Source: Bacteroides stercorirosoris (GTDB lineage: Bacteria > Bacteroidota > Bacteroidia > Bacteroidales > Bacteroidaceae). Taken from it: a stretch of DNA of 64,000 nucleotides. Made by a program: the position numbers and the translations under genes. Position 1 is the first letter of the stretch. Each line of letters begins with the position of its first letter. The DNA lies in assembly GCF_900142015.1 (NCBI RefSeq), contig NZ_FQZN01000017.1, positions 79,133 through 143,132 of the forward strand. Direction: 5' to 3'. A model generated the notes under the pieces. It did no database searches and was not told the DNA's origin. It saw only the letters and a program-made list of their open reading frames with translations. Shown in pieces: positions 1 through 8,082 of this stretch.

Positions 1-209
1 TACAGATTCCTTGTATCGAACGAAATGCGTATGCTGCCGCCCGTGCTCTGGATGCCAATCTTTATTCTTCCTTTACTGATGGTATGCATCGTGTATCTTT
101 CGACAAAGTAGTGGAAGTGATGAAAGAAACCGGAAATGACCTGCCGTCGCTTTACAAAGAAACCAGTGAAGGCGGGCTGGCTAAAGATTATCGCCCTATG
201 GGAGAGTGA
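1..209 (+). CDS. sdaA: L-serine ammonia-lyase, C-terminal end (partial)
   Basis: This is the 3' end of a gene cut by the window edge; the frame begins at base 3 and stops with TGA at 207-209. It reads QIPCIERNA near the left edge and ends with a KETSEGGLA segment. Both match the C-terminal catalytic region of single-chain iron-sulfur L-serine dehydratases, where the Cys of PCIERNA is one of the 4Fe-4S ligands and the KETSxGGLA tail is conserved in E. coli SdaA. The enzyme deaminates L-serine to pyruvate and ammonia in the cytoplasm. Only about 68 residues are visible, so the rest of the protein cannot be judged. Confidence 0.9.
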   Translation, partial: QIPCIERNAYAAARALDANLYSSFTDGMHRVSFDKVVEVMKETGNDLPSLYKETSEGGLAKDYRPMGE

Positions 210-235
210 TAATTTAGCACATAGTACTAATTTAA

Positions 236-285
236 GTGACGGGCTACAGCGCAGCAACTTGTAACTTGCGCCCGTAGCCCGTCAC
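236..285. terminator. Hairpin between convergent genes
   Basis: Twelve-base perfect arms GTGACGGGCTAC (236-247) and GTAGCCCGTCAC (274-285) enclose an inner GCGCA/TTGCGC pairing. The hairpin lies between the sdaA stop and the convergent PepSY-like gene. It has no long T tract on either strand, so it may be a weak bidirectional terminator or only an intergenic inverted repeat. Confidence 0.5.
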
Positions 286-289
286 TATC

Positions 290-805
290 TTACACCTCCG
301 GCGGATAAATCGTATCATCCTTACCTGACACATCCACCGTATTCATCAATCCTCCATCTTCAGAGTAGAACAACTGATATTTCAGTTTTCCCTGCTCCAC
401 TTCAATCACATACTGCATAGGCTGCAACGGATAGAACAAGAAATAATAATCATCTTGCACCCAGTTGGCGTATTCACCATTAGCAAATGCAGTTTGTACG
501 GCAGCCGGAACGTCATTCCAATACAATTCCGATTCCGTCATCTGCCAATTGGCGCTGGCGTCAAACCATATATTCGATTCTTTTCCATCCAGCCAACAGT
601 CGGCAACGTAATACGATTTCTTCTGTTTCCACTCTATCCCTGTCGCACTCGGATATCTCTGTTTCAGAGCCTGTGCCACAGATTCCGGCACATTAATGCC
701 TTTATCATCATTGTCATCATCACTACATGCGCTGAAGGTCATAGCAGCTATGCACATCATCATCGCTAACATCAAAAATCTTGTTTTCATCATTTTTTCC
801 CCCAT
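290..805 (-). CDS. PepSY-like (PF11396-type) lipoprotein
   Basis: A predicted lipoprotein of 166-171 residues. The N-terminus has a hydrophobic signal peptide ending in the lipobox FSAC (Cys at about residue 27 from the first ATG), followed by an acidic DDDNDD linker. The rest resembles two PepSY-like repeats of the BLIP-like beta fold, with the recurring pattern of a short helix (VAQALKQRYP, VPAAVQTAF) followed by aromatic strands. Possible ATG starts are at 805, 793 and 790. The first overlaps the stop codon of the upstream gene by one base, so the two genes are co-transcribed. PepSY-like proteins of Bacteroides usually sit beside two-component systems, as here. The ligand is unknown. It probably acts in the periplasm or at the outer membrane. 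Confidence 0.8.
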   Translation of the reverse strand: MGEKMMKTRFLMLAMMMCIAAMTFSACSDDDNDDKGINVPESVAQALKQRYPSATGIEWKQKKSYYVADCWLDGKESNIWFDASANWQMTESELYWNDVPAAVQTAFANGEYANWVQDDYYFLFYPLQPMQYVIEVEQGKLKYQLFYSEDGGLMNTVDVSGKDDTIYPPEV

Positions 806-1242
806 TAGTCATCCATACTGACAAACTGTCCTTTCTTATTAAACTTCAAAGAGAAATCATTCGCAAGTTCCACTTCTATGCCTACTCCCTTACGCTCTAT
901 CTTAGTAATAATCTCATTGGGGAAATTAGCCTTTACATAATCCTTAATGGAAACCGGGATAAGGGCGGCAGGCACAGCATTCTTCTTACAGTCTATTTCA
1001 GTCCAGTTACCTTTCTTGTCGAACTCGATCTCCGTACGGTCAGTCAGCAGCACTTCATACTTCTTGGATAAGAGTTCACTGTCTATCTTGATGTATGAAA
1101 TCTGCGGTTTACTGAAATACTGATTGATAAAGTTACGCGCAGTCAATGGGAGTTCCTTTGCGTCTTTGGTAATGACATCACCTGCAAAAGCGAACTGAAC
1201 GGCTACGATAGCCAATACGAGAATAGATAAAATCTTCTTCAT
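805..1242 (-). CDS. PepSY-like periplasmic protein
   Basis: A 145-residue protein with a classical Sec signal peptide (MKKILSILVLAIVAVQFAFAG, cleavage after AFA). The mature part has two PepSY-like repeats: LPLTARNFINQYF followed by YEVLLTDRTEIEFDKKGNW, then VPVSIKDYVKANFP followed by VELANDFSLKFNKKGQF. It is the soluble partner of the lipoprotein that starts at its stop codon. The preceding two-component genes lie about 100 bp upstream on the same strand, so signal sensing or feedback by this pair is plausible but not shown. In the family such proteins are small envelope proteins without enzymatic residues. Confidence 0.8.
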   Translation of the reverse strand: MKKILSILVLAIVAVQFAFAGDVITKDAKELPLTARNFINQYFSKPQISYIKIDSELLSKKYEVLLTDRTEIEFDKKGNWTEIDCKKNAVPAALIPVSIKDYVKANFPNEIITKIERKGVGIEVELANDFSLKFNKKGQFVSMDD

Positions 1243-1340
1243 AATCGTTATTCTTTTTAAGTGTTACTAATTTATTTCCTGTTTTTGTTCACACTGCAAA
1301 TAACGACACAGAACTGGGAAAGATTTGGGAATACCCGCCT

Positions 1341-2630
1341 TTAGCTTTTCTTTTTAGGTTCTTTAACGAGCAAGAATACATGCATTCCTTCCTCCCATTT
1401 ATAAGTCAGACGGAGGGAAGCGGAAGTAGCGATGGAACGGGCAATGGCAAGTCCCAGTCCGGTAGAATCCTTCTTACCATCAATGCTGCGATAGAAACGC
1501 CGGAACAATTTTTCTCCATCCAGGGGATGTTCACCGCTGTTTTTGATACTTAGCGACGAAGATGTAGTAACGATGTGCAATTCACCACCTTCCTGATTAT
1601 GCAGTAAAGAGTTCTTCACCAGGTTGGAAACCAGAATCTGCGCCAGAGAAAGATTGCAACGGATTACGAAAGGCGTCTCCCCTTTGGTACGCATCAGATG
1701 AATATGTTTTCCTTCATATATATCCATCAGGTCGGGCAACAGTTCATCCAGCACGTCATCTACAGAAACATCCTCCGTCTCGGTATATTGCCCGTTCTCA
1801 ATACGAGACAGCAGTAGCAAGGATTTATTCAGTCGCACCGCCCTGCCCAACGTAGCATATATCTCATCCAACTCTTTCAACTGCTCTTCCGTCATCGCCT
1901 CATTCTCGGCAAGCAATTCCACCTTACCGCGCACAATGGCAAGCGGTGTCTGCAACTCATGCGAAGCATTCTCGATGAACTGTTTCTGCTCTTCATACGC
2001 CTTATAGCTACGGTTTCCCATATCCACAGCCGCATCACCCAACTGGCGGAATTCCCGGATTTTCGTAGGATTATCAAGTACCGGAACCTCTTTTCCCGGT
2101 TGAATTTGCTTCAACCACTCCAACAAATGATGCAACGGACGAAACACACTTTGCAATATCAGACGTGTTCCGATGGACGTACAAATCAAAAACAACAGGA
2201 ATAACGCCCCCAAATACCAGAGCATCGCTTCCACCATATCGTCACGCTCCAGAATGGAAATCATCAGTTCCAACTCATAATATTGACCGTCCGGCATACG
2301 GAAAGCGGTTTTCATCACCCGCACCGGCTCGTCCTCGTCTTCACTCTCTATATAGACGGTAGAGTCATAATACACTTCATCATAATCTTCCGCCTCTTCT
2401 TCAGAGATAGGGCGGAATTTATAAAAAGACATCAGCGAACCTTCCGTGTCAAGAATGGAAGGATCCATAAGAGCGTTACTAATCAATATCTTACCATAGT
2501 TTTCAAGTGTGTCATCCGTTTCATCCACCACTTCATCGACAATGGCATAATAAAACAGCATACCCCATACCGCCATCAACAAAAACAGCAGCAGCGAAAG
2601 CTTTCCGTAAGTATAGTGAAGCAGTTTCAT
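1341..2630 (-). CDS. Two-component sensor histidine kinase
   Basis: A 429-residue inner-membrane kinase. One transmembrane helix lies at about residues 12-32, an acidic periplasmic domain (many D and E, residues 33-132) follows, and a second helix covers about 136-160. The cytoplasmic part has a HisKA domain with the phospho-acceptor His224 in NASHELQTPL, then an HATPase domain with an N box (NLVKNSLLHN) and a G box (DSTGLGLAIARS). The T after the conserved E in HELQTPL is normal for this class. It overlaps its response regulator by 4 bp, so the two are translated together. The acidic sensor domain could bind cations or cationic peptides, which is inference. The stimulus is unknown. Confidence 0.93.
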   Translation of the reverse strand: MKLLHYTYGKLSLLLFLLMAVWGMLFYYAIVDEVVDETDDTLENYGKILISNALMDPSILDTEGSLMSFYKFRPISEEEAEDYDEVYYDSTVYIESEDEDEPVRVMKTAFRMPDGQYYELELMISILERDDMVEAMLWYLGALFLLFLICTSIGTRLILQSVFRPLHHLLEWLKQIQPGKEVPVLDNPTKIREFRQLGDAAVDMGNRSYKAYEEQKQFIENASHELQTPLAIVRGKVELLAENEAMTEEQLKELDEIYATLGRAVRLNKSLLLLSRIENGQYTETEDVSVDDVLDELLPDLMDIYEGKHIHLMRTKGETPFVIRCNLSLAQILVSNLVKNSLLHNQEGGELHIVTTSSSLSIKNSGEHPLDGEKLFRRFYRSIDGKKDSTGLGLAIARSIATSASLRLTYKWEEGMHVFLLVKEPKKKS

Positions 2631-3304
2631 ACCTCAGAGAGTTTATAACCAAAACCATACACCGCTTTCAACTCCACGGTGGCTTCGGCCTGTTTCAGTT
2701 TCCGGCGAAGATTTTTCACTTGCGAGTAAATGAAATCCAATGAATCCGCCTGGTCGATATTATCCCCCCAAACAGACTCCGCAAGACTCATCTTATTGAT
2801 GACACGGTTGGGATTGACTACGAAATAATAGAGCAAATCAAACTCTTTACGATTGAGTTGTAAAGGGACTCCCCCAACCTCCACCTGGCGCTTATCAGGA
2901 TATAGCAGCAGATTTCCCACTGTGACGGATACATCTCCTTTAGCTTGCCGACGGCGGATTACAGACTTCACCCGTGCGTTGAGTTCCGCCAGATGAAAAG
3001 GTTTCGTCAGATAATCGTCGGCACCCAGTTCCAATCCCTCCACTTTATCATCCAGTGAGTCCTTGGCTGAGATGATCAGCACACTGTCGCTACGACGCAG
3101 ACGTTTGAGTTCACGCAACAAATCCAGACCACTCCCACCGGGCAACATGATGTCCAGCAAGATACAGTCATAATCGTAGTCGTTCACTTTCTCCAATGCC
3201 GAATAATAGTCGGCTGCAGTTTCTACCACGAAGTTCTCTTTCAAAAGGGAGATGCGGATCGTTTCCCGCAAATCCGGTTCATCTTCTACAATCAGGATTT
3301 TCAT
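2627..3304 (-). CDS. OmpR/PhoB-type response regulator
   Basis: A 225-residue regulator. The receiver domain (about 1-115) has the acidic pocket E7 D8 E9, the phospho-acceptor Asp51 in LLDIMLPGGSG, and the conserved Lys101 in YLTKPF. The C-terminal winged helix (about 130-223) carries the typical LNRKEFDLLYYF and recognition-helix regions and ends with VYGFGYKL. It is the first gene of the pair with the kinase at 1341-2630, and the start overlap (ATGA type) indicates coupled expression. Likely targets include the adjacent PepSY-like genes, which is inferred from position only. Confidence 0.95.
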   Translation of the reverse strand: MKILIVEDEPDLRETIRISLLKENFVVETAADYYSALEKVNDYDYDCILLDIMLPGGSGLDLLRELKRLRRSDSVLIISAKDSLDDKVEGLELGADDYLTKPFHLAELNARVKSVIRRRQAKGDVSVTVGNLLLYPDKRQVEVGGVPLQLNRKEFDLLYYFVVNPNRVINKMSLAESVWGDNIDQADSLDFIYSQVKNLRRKLKQAEATVELKAVYGFGYKLSEV

Positions 3305-3358
3305 ACCGGCAAAGAAAACTCATAAATCAGGAAACTTTCTGGAATTCTCAATCTCAAC

Positions 3359-3910
3359 TTACCTAATGCTGTCCGTTTGATACAAATCTTCCAGCAATTC
3401 TTCTTTCGCCATGGATATTTTTCCGTCGGGCGTAACCGTCAGCGACAACGGAATATAGAGGTCAGTCTGCGGATAGCAGATGCTTGCCGCATATACAATA
3501 CCTTTCGGGGTGGTTTTATCATACACGAGTCCTTCGAGGATGGAGTGTTTCAGGAATTTTGCGTCCACCAGCGAAGCAAAATTCTCCTTTGTGAACACCT
3601 TATCCACAACGGATTTACCACCGGAAGTTATACGTAACGTGATGCGATTGTCCACGAATTTTTCTCCCTGCTCATTTATCACAATCGGCAGGCTGTCATC
3701 GGGTCGGCGAACCACGTTCGACTGATAATCCTTACCCTTATAAGTAAATGTCGTCTTAATATCAGACACCTGCATACGTTGCAAACCGCTGGCATCCACA
3801 CTGTCTTTCATCAACACCTGTATGTCAACCCCATCTCCCTTTTTCTGTGAAGAACAAGCTGATAACAGCCACACCGCTATACATATACAGAAATAAAATA
3901 CGTTTTTCAT
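3359..3910 (-). CDS. DUF4738-type lipoprotein
   Basis: A 183-residue predicted lipoprotein. It has a signal peptide with lipobox LSAC (Cys at about residue 19) followed by a charged SSQKKGDG linker. The mature domain is beta-rich and has the pattern of the DUF4738 family, seen widely in Bacteroides next to regulators. No catalytic residues are recognisable. It lies 54 bp upstream of the response regulator on the same strand and may be the first gene of that operon. The function is unknown. The family assignment is from memory of the family pattern, with moderate certainty. Confidence 0.7.
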   Translation of the reverse strand: MKNVFYFCICIAVWLLSACSSQKKGDGVDIQVLMKDSVDASGLQRMQVSDIKTTFTYKGKDYQSNVVRRPDDSLPIVINEQGEKFVDNRITLRITSGGKSVVDKVFTKENFASLVDAKFLKHSILEGLVYDKTTPKGIVYAASICYPQTDLYIPLSLTVTPDGKISMAKEELLEDLYQTDSIR

Positions 3911-3991
3911 TCTACCATTTGTTTACAATTAACGGGAACAAAGGAACAAAAAGAGAGGCAAAAATACAAGGGAAAGGCAAAATAAATGAAA

Positions 3992-4018
3992 AACGGGCGA
4001 ATTCATCATCCGCCCGTT
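3992..4018 (-). terminator. Rho-independent terminator-like hairpin (minus)
   Basis: The arms AACGGGCG (3992-3999) and CGCCCGTT (4011-4018) are followed on the minus strand by a TTTTTC tract. It lies in the gap between the metallophosphoesterase and the DUF4738 gene, downstream of a second hairpin at 4084-4115. Confidence 0.55.
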
Positions 4019-4080
4019 CTAAACTAATACCTGCTTATATTTTATCATACCTATTGAATTACAATATTTATAGGACAAAC

Positions 4081-4115
4081 AAAAAAGCGAAAAGTTTAAT
4101 CACACTCTTCGCTTT
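4081..4115 (-). terminator. Terminator after the metallophosphoesterase
   Basis: On the minus strand the stem AAAGCGAA...TTCGCTTT (arms 4108-4115 and 4084-4091) is followed by a run of T over 4086-4081. It lies about 55 bp after the stop codon of the metallophosphoesterase gene, in the right orientation to end its transcript. Confidence 0.7.
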
Positions 4116-4169
4116 AACAAAAAACAAGATTTAAAGACATTTATATTCTTTTTCCCCGCTATCAATCAA

Positions 4170-5255
4170 TCACATACCTGACAAATTCAATACCGCCATA
4201 TCACTATTTGTTCCGATTCGGAAAGGAGGCCCCCAAAGGGATAACCCGCTGGACACATAGATGTGTGCTTTACTCCATTTACGATAGCCATGGCTTTGCT
4301 CATACAGTCTGTCTGTCAGCCAACTGATAGGCCATACCTGCCCGTGGTGTGTATGTCCGCTGAATTGCAGGTCTATTCCTAAAGAATCTGTTTTCTTCAG
4401 ATTATAGGGCTGATGATCCAGAACAATCATAGGCTTGCTATTTTCAGTTCGTTTCAATAGTTCAGGCAAAGAACGGCGCGAACGGTTGGAACGGTCGTCA
4501 CGCCCTATCAGCTGCACTCCATTGGGTAATGTCACCACGGAATCACGTAACAACTGTATCGGAGTAGTCTTTAAGAAACTCACACAGTCATCAATGCCGC
4601 TGATATATTCGTGATTGCCCGGAACCATATAAATACCCATCGGAGCTTTCAGTTCCGCCAGTTCTTCCGCCATATTCTCTTTATACAACGGTATAAGGCT
4701 GTTGTCTATCAGATCGCCGCCGATAAGTATCAAATCGGGACTTTGGGCGTTTATCATATCCACATAGCGTTTCAACATAGCTTTTCCTGTCCCATTTCCT
4801 AAATGCAGGTCACTTACGGCTACAATCTTCATCCCCTTGCCATCTATAGGCTTATCAATCGGAATATTAATATTGTTTATCTGCGGATGAAGATAGTTAT
4901 AGTAACCATACAGAAGCAGGCAGCAGGTGAAACCTAAAGCATAACAAAAACCATATTTCATTGTCGGTACAAACAGTCTTGTCACATCCGTCAGCAACAG
5001 AGCCATTACCATATATAACGTAAGCACCAGCCATGCCGAACCGACATTAAACATTGTTTTCGACAAGGTGGCAGGTATCTCCATGTGGCGGGTCAACAGA
5101 GCAATTACCAACGAGAACGCCGCCAGCCAGAAAAAGACAGACAGCAGAATCCTCAGAGGCAACGATGCACCGGACAGCATCTGCAATGCACGAATAAATA
5201 CGTAAACATTGCCACCTATATAGCCAAGTATAAATATCAGGAAAAACATCCGCAT
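4170..5255 (-). CDS. Membrane metallophosphoesterase (YkuE/YaeI-like)
   Basis: A protein of about 361 residues. The first 125 residues hold four or five hydrophobic helices. The C-terminal domain is a calcineurin-like phosphoesterase with all metal-binding blocks: SDLHLG (about residue 148), GGDLIDN, GNHEY and SGHTHHGQ. Relatives hydrolyse phosphoesters such as UDP-diacylglucosamine or are of unknown substrate, with the domain at the membrane surface. The ATG at 5255 is preferred over an upstream TTG at 5294, because a promoter -7 element TATTTTTG (5287-5280, minus strand) lies between them. It appears to be a single-gene unit bounded by hairpins on both sides. Confidence 0.88.
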   Translation of the reverse strand: MRMFFLIFILGYIGGNVYVFIRALQMLSGASLPLRILLSVFFWLAAFSLVIALLTRHMEIPATLSKTMFNVGSAWLVLTLYMVMALLLTDVTRLFVPTMKYGFCYALGFTCCLLLYGYYNYLHPQINNINIPIDKPIDGKGMKIVAVSDLHLGNGTGKAMLKRYVDMINAQSPDLILIGGDLIDNSLIPLYKENMAEELAELKAPMGIYMVPGNHEYISGIDDCVSFLKTTPIQLLRDSVVTLPNGVQLIGRDDRSNRSRRSLPELLKRTENSKPMIVLDHQPYNLKKTDSLGIDLQFSGHTHHGQVWPISWLTDRLYEQSHGYRKWSKAHIYVSSGLSLWGPPFRIGTNSDMAVLNLSGM

Positions 5256-5294
5256 AATTTTTATCAGTTTATATAGCCGCAAAAATATCGTCAA

Positions 5295-5329
5295 AAAGCC
5301 AACTAAGCTCCATTGGCTCAGTTGGCTTT
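5295..5329 (-). terminator. Terminator-like hairpin upstream of the phosphoesterase
   Basis: Ten-base arms AAAGCCAACT (5295-5304) and AGTTGGCTTT (5320-5329) are followed on the minus strand by TTTTTG. It would end any minus-strand transcript coming from the 5.3-6.2 kb patch and so insulates the phosphoesterase promoter at 5287-5280. Confidence 0.6.
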
Positions 5330-5512
5330 ATTCTTAATTATGATTTAATAACATACCTGACTATTTAAGTTTCAAGGTTTATCCGGACGACTCAAGAACC
5401 CAAGTTCAGCGTCCAAGCTCTACACAGAGTTTATCATCACTTTTACCTACACACTTACACCCTCGCTCTGCATCTCTTTATTCATCGGCAATACAGCGTG
5501 GTGTAAGCAAAG

Positions 5513-5552
5513 ATGTATGAGGTGTAGGCAATTTTACCTACACCTCATACAT
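5513..5552. repeat. 16-bp-arm inverted repeat
   Basis: A perfect inverted repeat with 16-base arms (5513-5528 and 5537-5552, core GAGGTGTAGG/CCTACACCTC) and an 8-base loop CAATTTTA. Related TACACC/GGTGTA words occur just upstream (5446-5462 and 5500-5505), so the patch is rich in this motif. It has no T tract, so it is not a standard terminator. It could be a protein-binding palindrome or part of a decayed mobile element. Confidence 0.6.
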
Positions 5553-5622
5553 TTAAGCATATCCCATTCATAATCTTAGGATTATGTCTTTTCAGCACAT
5601 AAATCGTTAGTTTCTACAACCC

Positions 5623-5755
5623 TCTACTTTTCAGCTTTCCTTCGTCACTAAGACGCCGAATATGTCGGATAGCAGTATTTTTGTCATTCGTTCTTTTACT
5701 TTTTCGCATTCCCGCCCATTTCTGTGATGTCCAGAGTAGGGATTGGTTATGTTAA
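5623..5755 (-). pseudogene. Possible decayed HTH coding remnant
   Basis: On the minus strand one frame stays open for about 45 codons with no plausible start, and ends at a TAG near 5623. It reads KWAGMRKSKRTNDKNTAIRH followed by a DEGKLKSRG end. That resembles a winged-helix tail, the helix then wing pattern seen at the end of Fic-family or transposon regulators. I cannot name the family. Together with the IS remnant next door it suggests an old mobile-element scar. The call is tentative. Confidence 0.25.
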
Positions 5756-5850
5756 TCTCCTATGTTTCTTCCGTTGGTTGCCTATGTTTCTTGTGTTGAT
5801 AAGCAATATTTTTGCAGTGTTTACAGCTGTGAATCACGTACTTCACAACT

Positions 5851-6105
5851 CAGGGCTGACGCATTAAAAATATTTCATGGATAAAAGTTCACAAAGTAGT
5901 TTATTATCCCATCCTACTGCCTTTCTTTTCCCTTTTATGCTTCCTTTTCTTTCATTTTTCTTAATAACCATCAGTGCTATTTTATTCATAAGTGAAACGT
6001 TTTGTGCCGCATTTCCGGTTTTTCTGCCTGCATCTTCATCAAAAGAGACATACAACTGCCAATGCAAATTGTTTTAGTAGTGTTCTCTATGGTGGAACGC
6101 ATTAG
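5851..6105 (-). mobile_element. ISAs1-family insertion sequence remnant
   Basis: On the minus strand a 67-codon frame (6067-5864) encodes the end of an ISAs1-type DDE transposase. It reads LHWQLYVSFDEDAGRK, then NAAQNVSLMNKIAL, then IKGKRKAVGWDNKLL, and it includes the E of the catalytic triad region. Upstream of it, RSTIEN can be read before a frame break, where intact relatives have RxHWxIENNLHW, so a small insertion has disrupted the gene. The end CAGGGCTGACGCATTAAAAA at 5851-5870 matches the terminal inverted repeat type of this IS family. The 5' two thirds of the element is gone, so it cannot transpose. Confidence 0.75.
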
Positions 6106-6206
6106 TATTCGCAGGCAAAGGTACTAAATTCTCCTATTGCTCTGCGAAACCATGTCATCAAAAATCCTTCGTCTTCTCAAAGAATCTCAAAAGCCGCGAG
6201 TTTATC

Positions 6207-6800
6207 TTATTTCAAGAAACCATTCTTATAGAAATCATAAGAAGATTCTATATTTTCCGGAGTATCAGCCTTTAAAAGCAACAGCAGTTCGCGAGTGAAC
6301 TCCAAATGCCCCGTACCATTAGCGGTCACAATATTCTTATCACTGACAGCTTGTTTTTCCTGATATCCGGCTTCATTGGTATATCGTTCACCGGCAAACT
6401 GTTTCAGATATGGAAGCGTGTTACTGGTATGCTTCACATCGTTCAGAAAGCCATGTGCACCCATAAATGCGGACGCATTGCAGATAGCTCCTACTATTTT
6501 GCCACGTCGCAAGGCATCTTGCACGATAGGCACCACCAATTCCGATTCGGGTGATTGCCACTGCATGCCGCCTATCAGAATCAATGCTGCATAATCGGCA
6601 GGCATAGTCTGAAAACTATAATCCGGCACTGTACGGAATCCGCCTATGGAACGGACTTCATCCAGTGTCGGAGCAACTGTCTTTGGTGTATATTTCACTT
6701 CGCTACCCGGTATCACCCCGGCATTTAAAGAAATAGCGAGGAACGCGCCTTCCCAATCGGCATAATCATTCAATAGGAGAAATAAGACTTCCTGTTTCAT
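6207..6800 (-). CDS. DJ-1/PfpI-family protein (type 1 glutamine amidotransferase-like)
   Basis: A 197-residue cytoplasmic protein of the DJ-1/PfpI fold. The nucleophile-elbow Cys107 sits in IVGAICNAS, with the acidic strand motif ALILIGGMQW before it. Family members act as chaperone or deglycase-like stress proteins, or as amidases. The Bacteroides branch (YdeA-like) has no settled substrate. A promoter -7 element TATCTTTG lies at 6842-6835 on the minus strand, 35 bp before the ATG, so it probably has its own promoter. It follows the broken EFR1 gene on the same strand at a distance of 85 bp. Confidence 0.85.
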   Translation of the reverse strand: MKQEVLFLLLNDYADWEGAFLAISLNAGVIPGSEVKYTPKTVAPTLDEVRSIGGFRTVPDYSFQTMPADYAALILIGGMQWQSPESELVVPIVQDALRRGKIVGAICNASAFMGAHGFLNDVKHTSNTLPYLKQFAGERYTNEAGYQEKQAVSDKNIVTANGTGHLEFTRELLLLLKADTPENIESSYDFYKNGFLK

Positions 6801-6885
6801 TGTTTTCAGTTTTTAGAGTTTCATAATCGATCTGCAAAGATACACTAATATGCTAGAAACAAAAATACAGCGCAGTCTACTTAAC

Positions 6886-7824
6886 TTATTGTCTGTTGGC
6901 CCTCTTGATATCCATCAGTGAAATGTTTTCATTCCGGTATCGGGCATTCGGATTTCGTTCGCCTCTTGCCAATAAAGGATCTTCATCATTCTTTTTGAAC
7001 TGAATGGCTTTCTGCGGACAGTTTTGAATGCAGGCGAAACAGAAATCGCAATCTCCCTGCATGGTAATCCCATTTGAAGTAAATTCATAGTTTCCACGCG
7101 GACAGACCTCCGTGCAGGCTCCGCAACCGATGCAATTCTCCGTAACGACAAAATACCGTTCACTTTTCTTGAGAAAACCTACTTCAGGATCAAGTCCCGA
7201 AAGCGTCATGAATCCTGCATGCATCTGCCGCTCCTCTTCACTTACCGGTTCGTGCCACTCTCGCCTGCGGGAGATGTCCCCGGTGATTCGCTGCAAGTTC
7301 TCCGGAATATGCTTCTCTATTTTAATCTGTTCGTTCATGTCGAAGTTCGGCAACCAATTATCCACCATGATGAGCGTGGCAATATAATCAAATGGGTTAC
7401 CCGCCTCGCGCGATATACCATCTCATATCTCTATCGCGTCGCATTTTCTCGCTCCATAAGTGAGAACTGCGAACTTATATCCTGCTTTCAGCTTAGCTTT
7501 CCTGATGAAGTTCCGCACCATATTGGGCGGCATATGGCCATATATCGGATAGACAATACCTATTTCATCCGCCTCGAACTCGTACTGGTTTTGTTTCACC
7601 ATTTGCGGAATACTCAATAGCTGTCCTTCCTCCCCTGCCAATTGGCGGGCGACATACAAACAGTTTCCCGTAGCAGTGAAATACAAAACAATACGCTTCT
7701 TCTGTGTTTTTTCTGCACAAGAAGTCAAAACTGATAATCCTATTGACGAGGTGGCTACTCCTGCGACAATCATACCGATTCTCGCCAAAGCTTCTCTACG
7801 GCTGATTCCTTTATCTGTTCCCAT
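6886..7824 (-). pseudogene. EFR1-family flavodoxin/ferredoxin protein split by one in-frame TGA
   Basis: The coding frame runs from 7824 to 6886 without frameshift but has a single TGA at 7425-7423. The first part (133 residues) has a twin-arginine-type signal (SRREALARIG, then a hydrophobic stretch ending LTSC) and the FMN-binding start of a flavodoxin domain (YFTATGNCLYVARQL). After the stop the frame continues DGISREAGNPFDYIATL, then MVDNWLPNFD, and on to two 4Fe-4S motifs, CIGCGACTEVCP and CDFCFACIQNCP. The second half alone could start at the ATG at 7368. Intact relatives are single proteins that move electrons between FMN and two clusters. A Trp codon TGG is the likely ancestor of the TGA. 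This is probably a recent nonsense mutation or a sequence error. A -7 element TAACTTTG lies at 7893-7886. Confidence 0.8.
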
Positions 7825-8009
7825 ATCAGATTCTAATTTGAGGTATTTATACTTTCGTTATTGACAAAACTCACTTTCAATAATGCAAAGTTACACGATA
7901 AATAAGGGCGCATCCATAGACGTATTACAGTTTCAAGCACCAATCTTACTGTATATGAAAGCAACCACCTTACAACTGAATAAAAACAATGAGGTGAGCA
8001 CTATAAAAA

Positions 8010-8050
8010 ACGCTGATATCATTGTCTTTATATGACAACAATATCAGCGT
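8010..8050 (-). terminator. Terminator of the five-gene TonB/polyferredoxin operon
   Basis: Arms 8041-8050 (ATATCAGCGT) and 8010-8019 (ACGCTGATAT) extend inward with GACAACA/CATTGTC pairing, followed on the minus strand by TTTTTTATAG. It lies 33 bp after the stop codon of the metallo-beta-lactamase-fold gene, the last gene of the operon. Confidence 0.8.
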
Positions 8051-8082
8051 GATCCACTATTTATTACAGAGATGAAAGTTTT

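Noticed and set aside
7423..7425. Selenocysteine recoding of the TGA in the EFR1 gene
   Set aside because: Relatives do not have a Sec or Cys at this place as far as I recall, no SECIS-like hairpin is evident just after the TGA, and Trp is the simplest ancestor. A nonsense mutation or an error is more likely.
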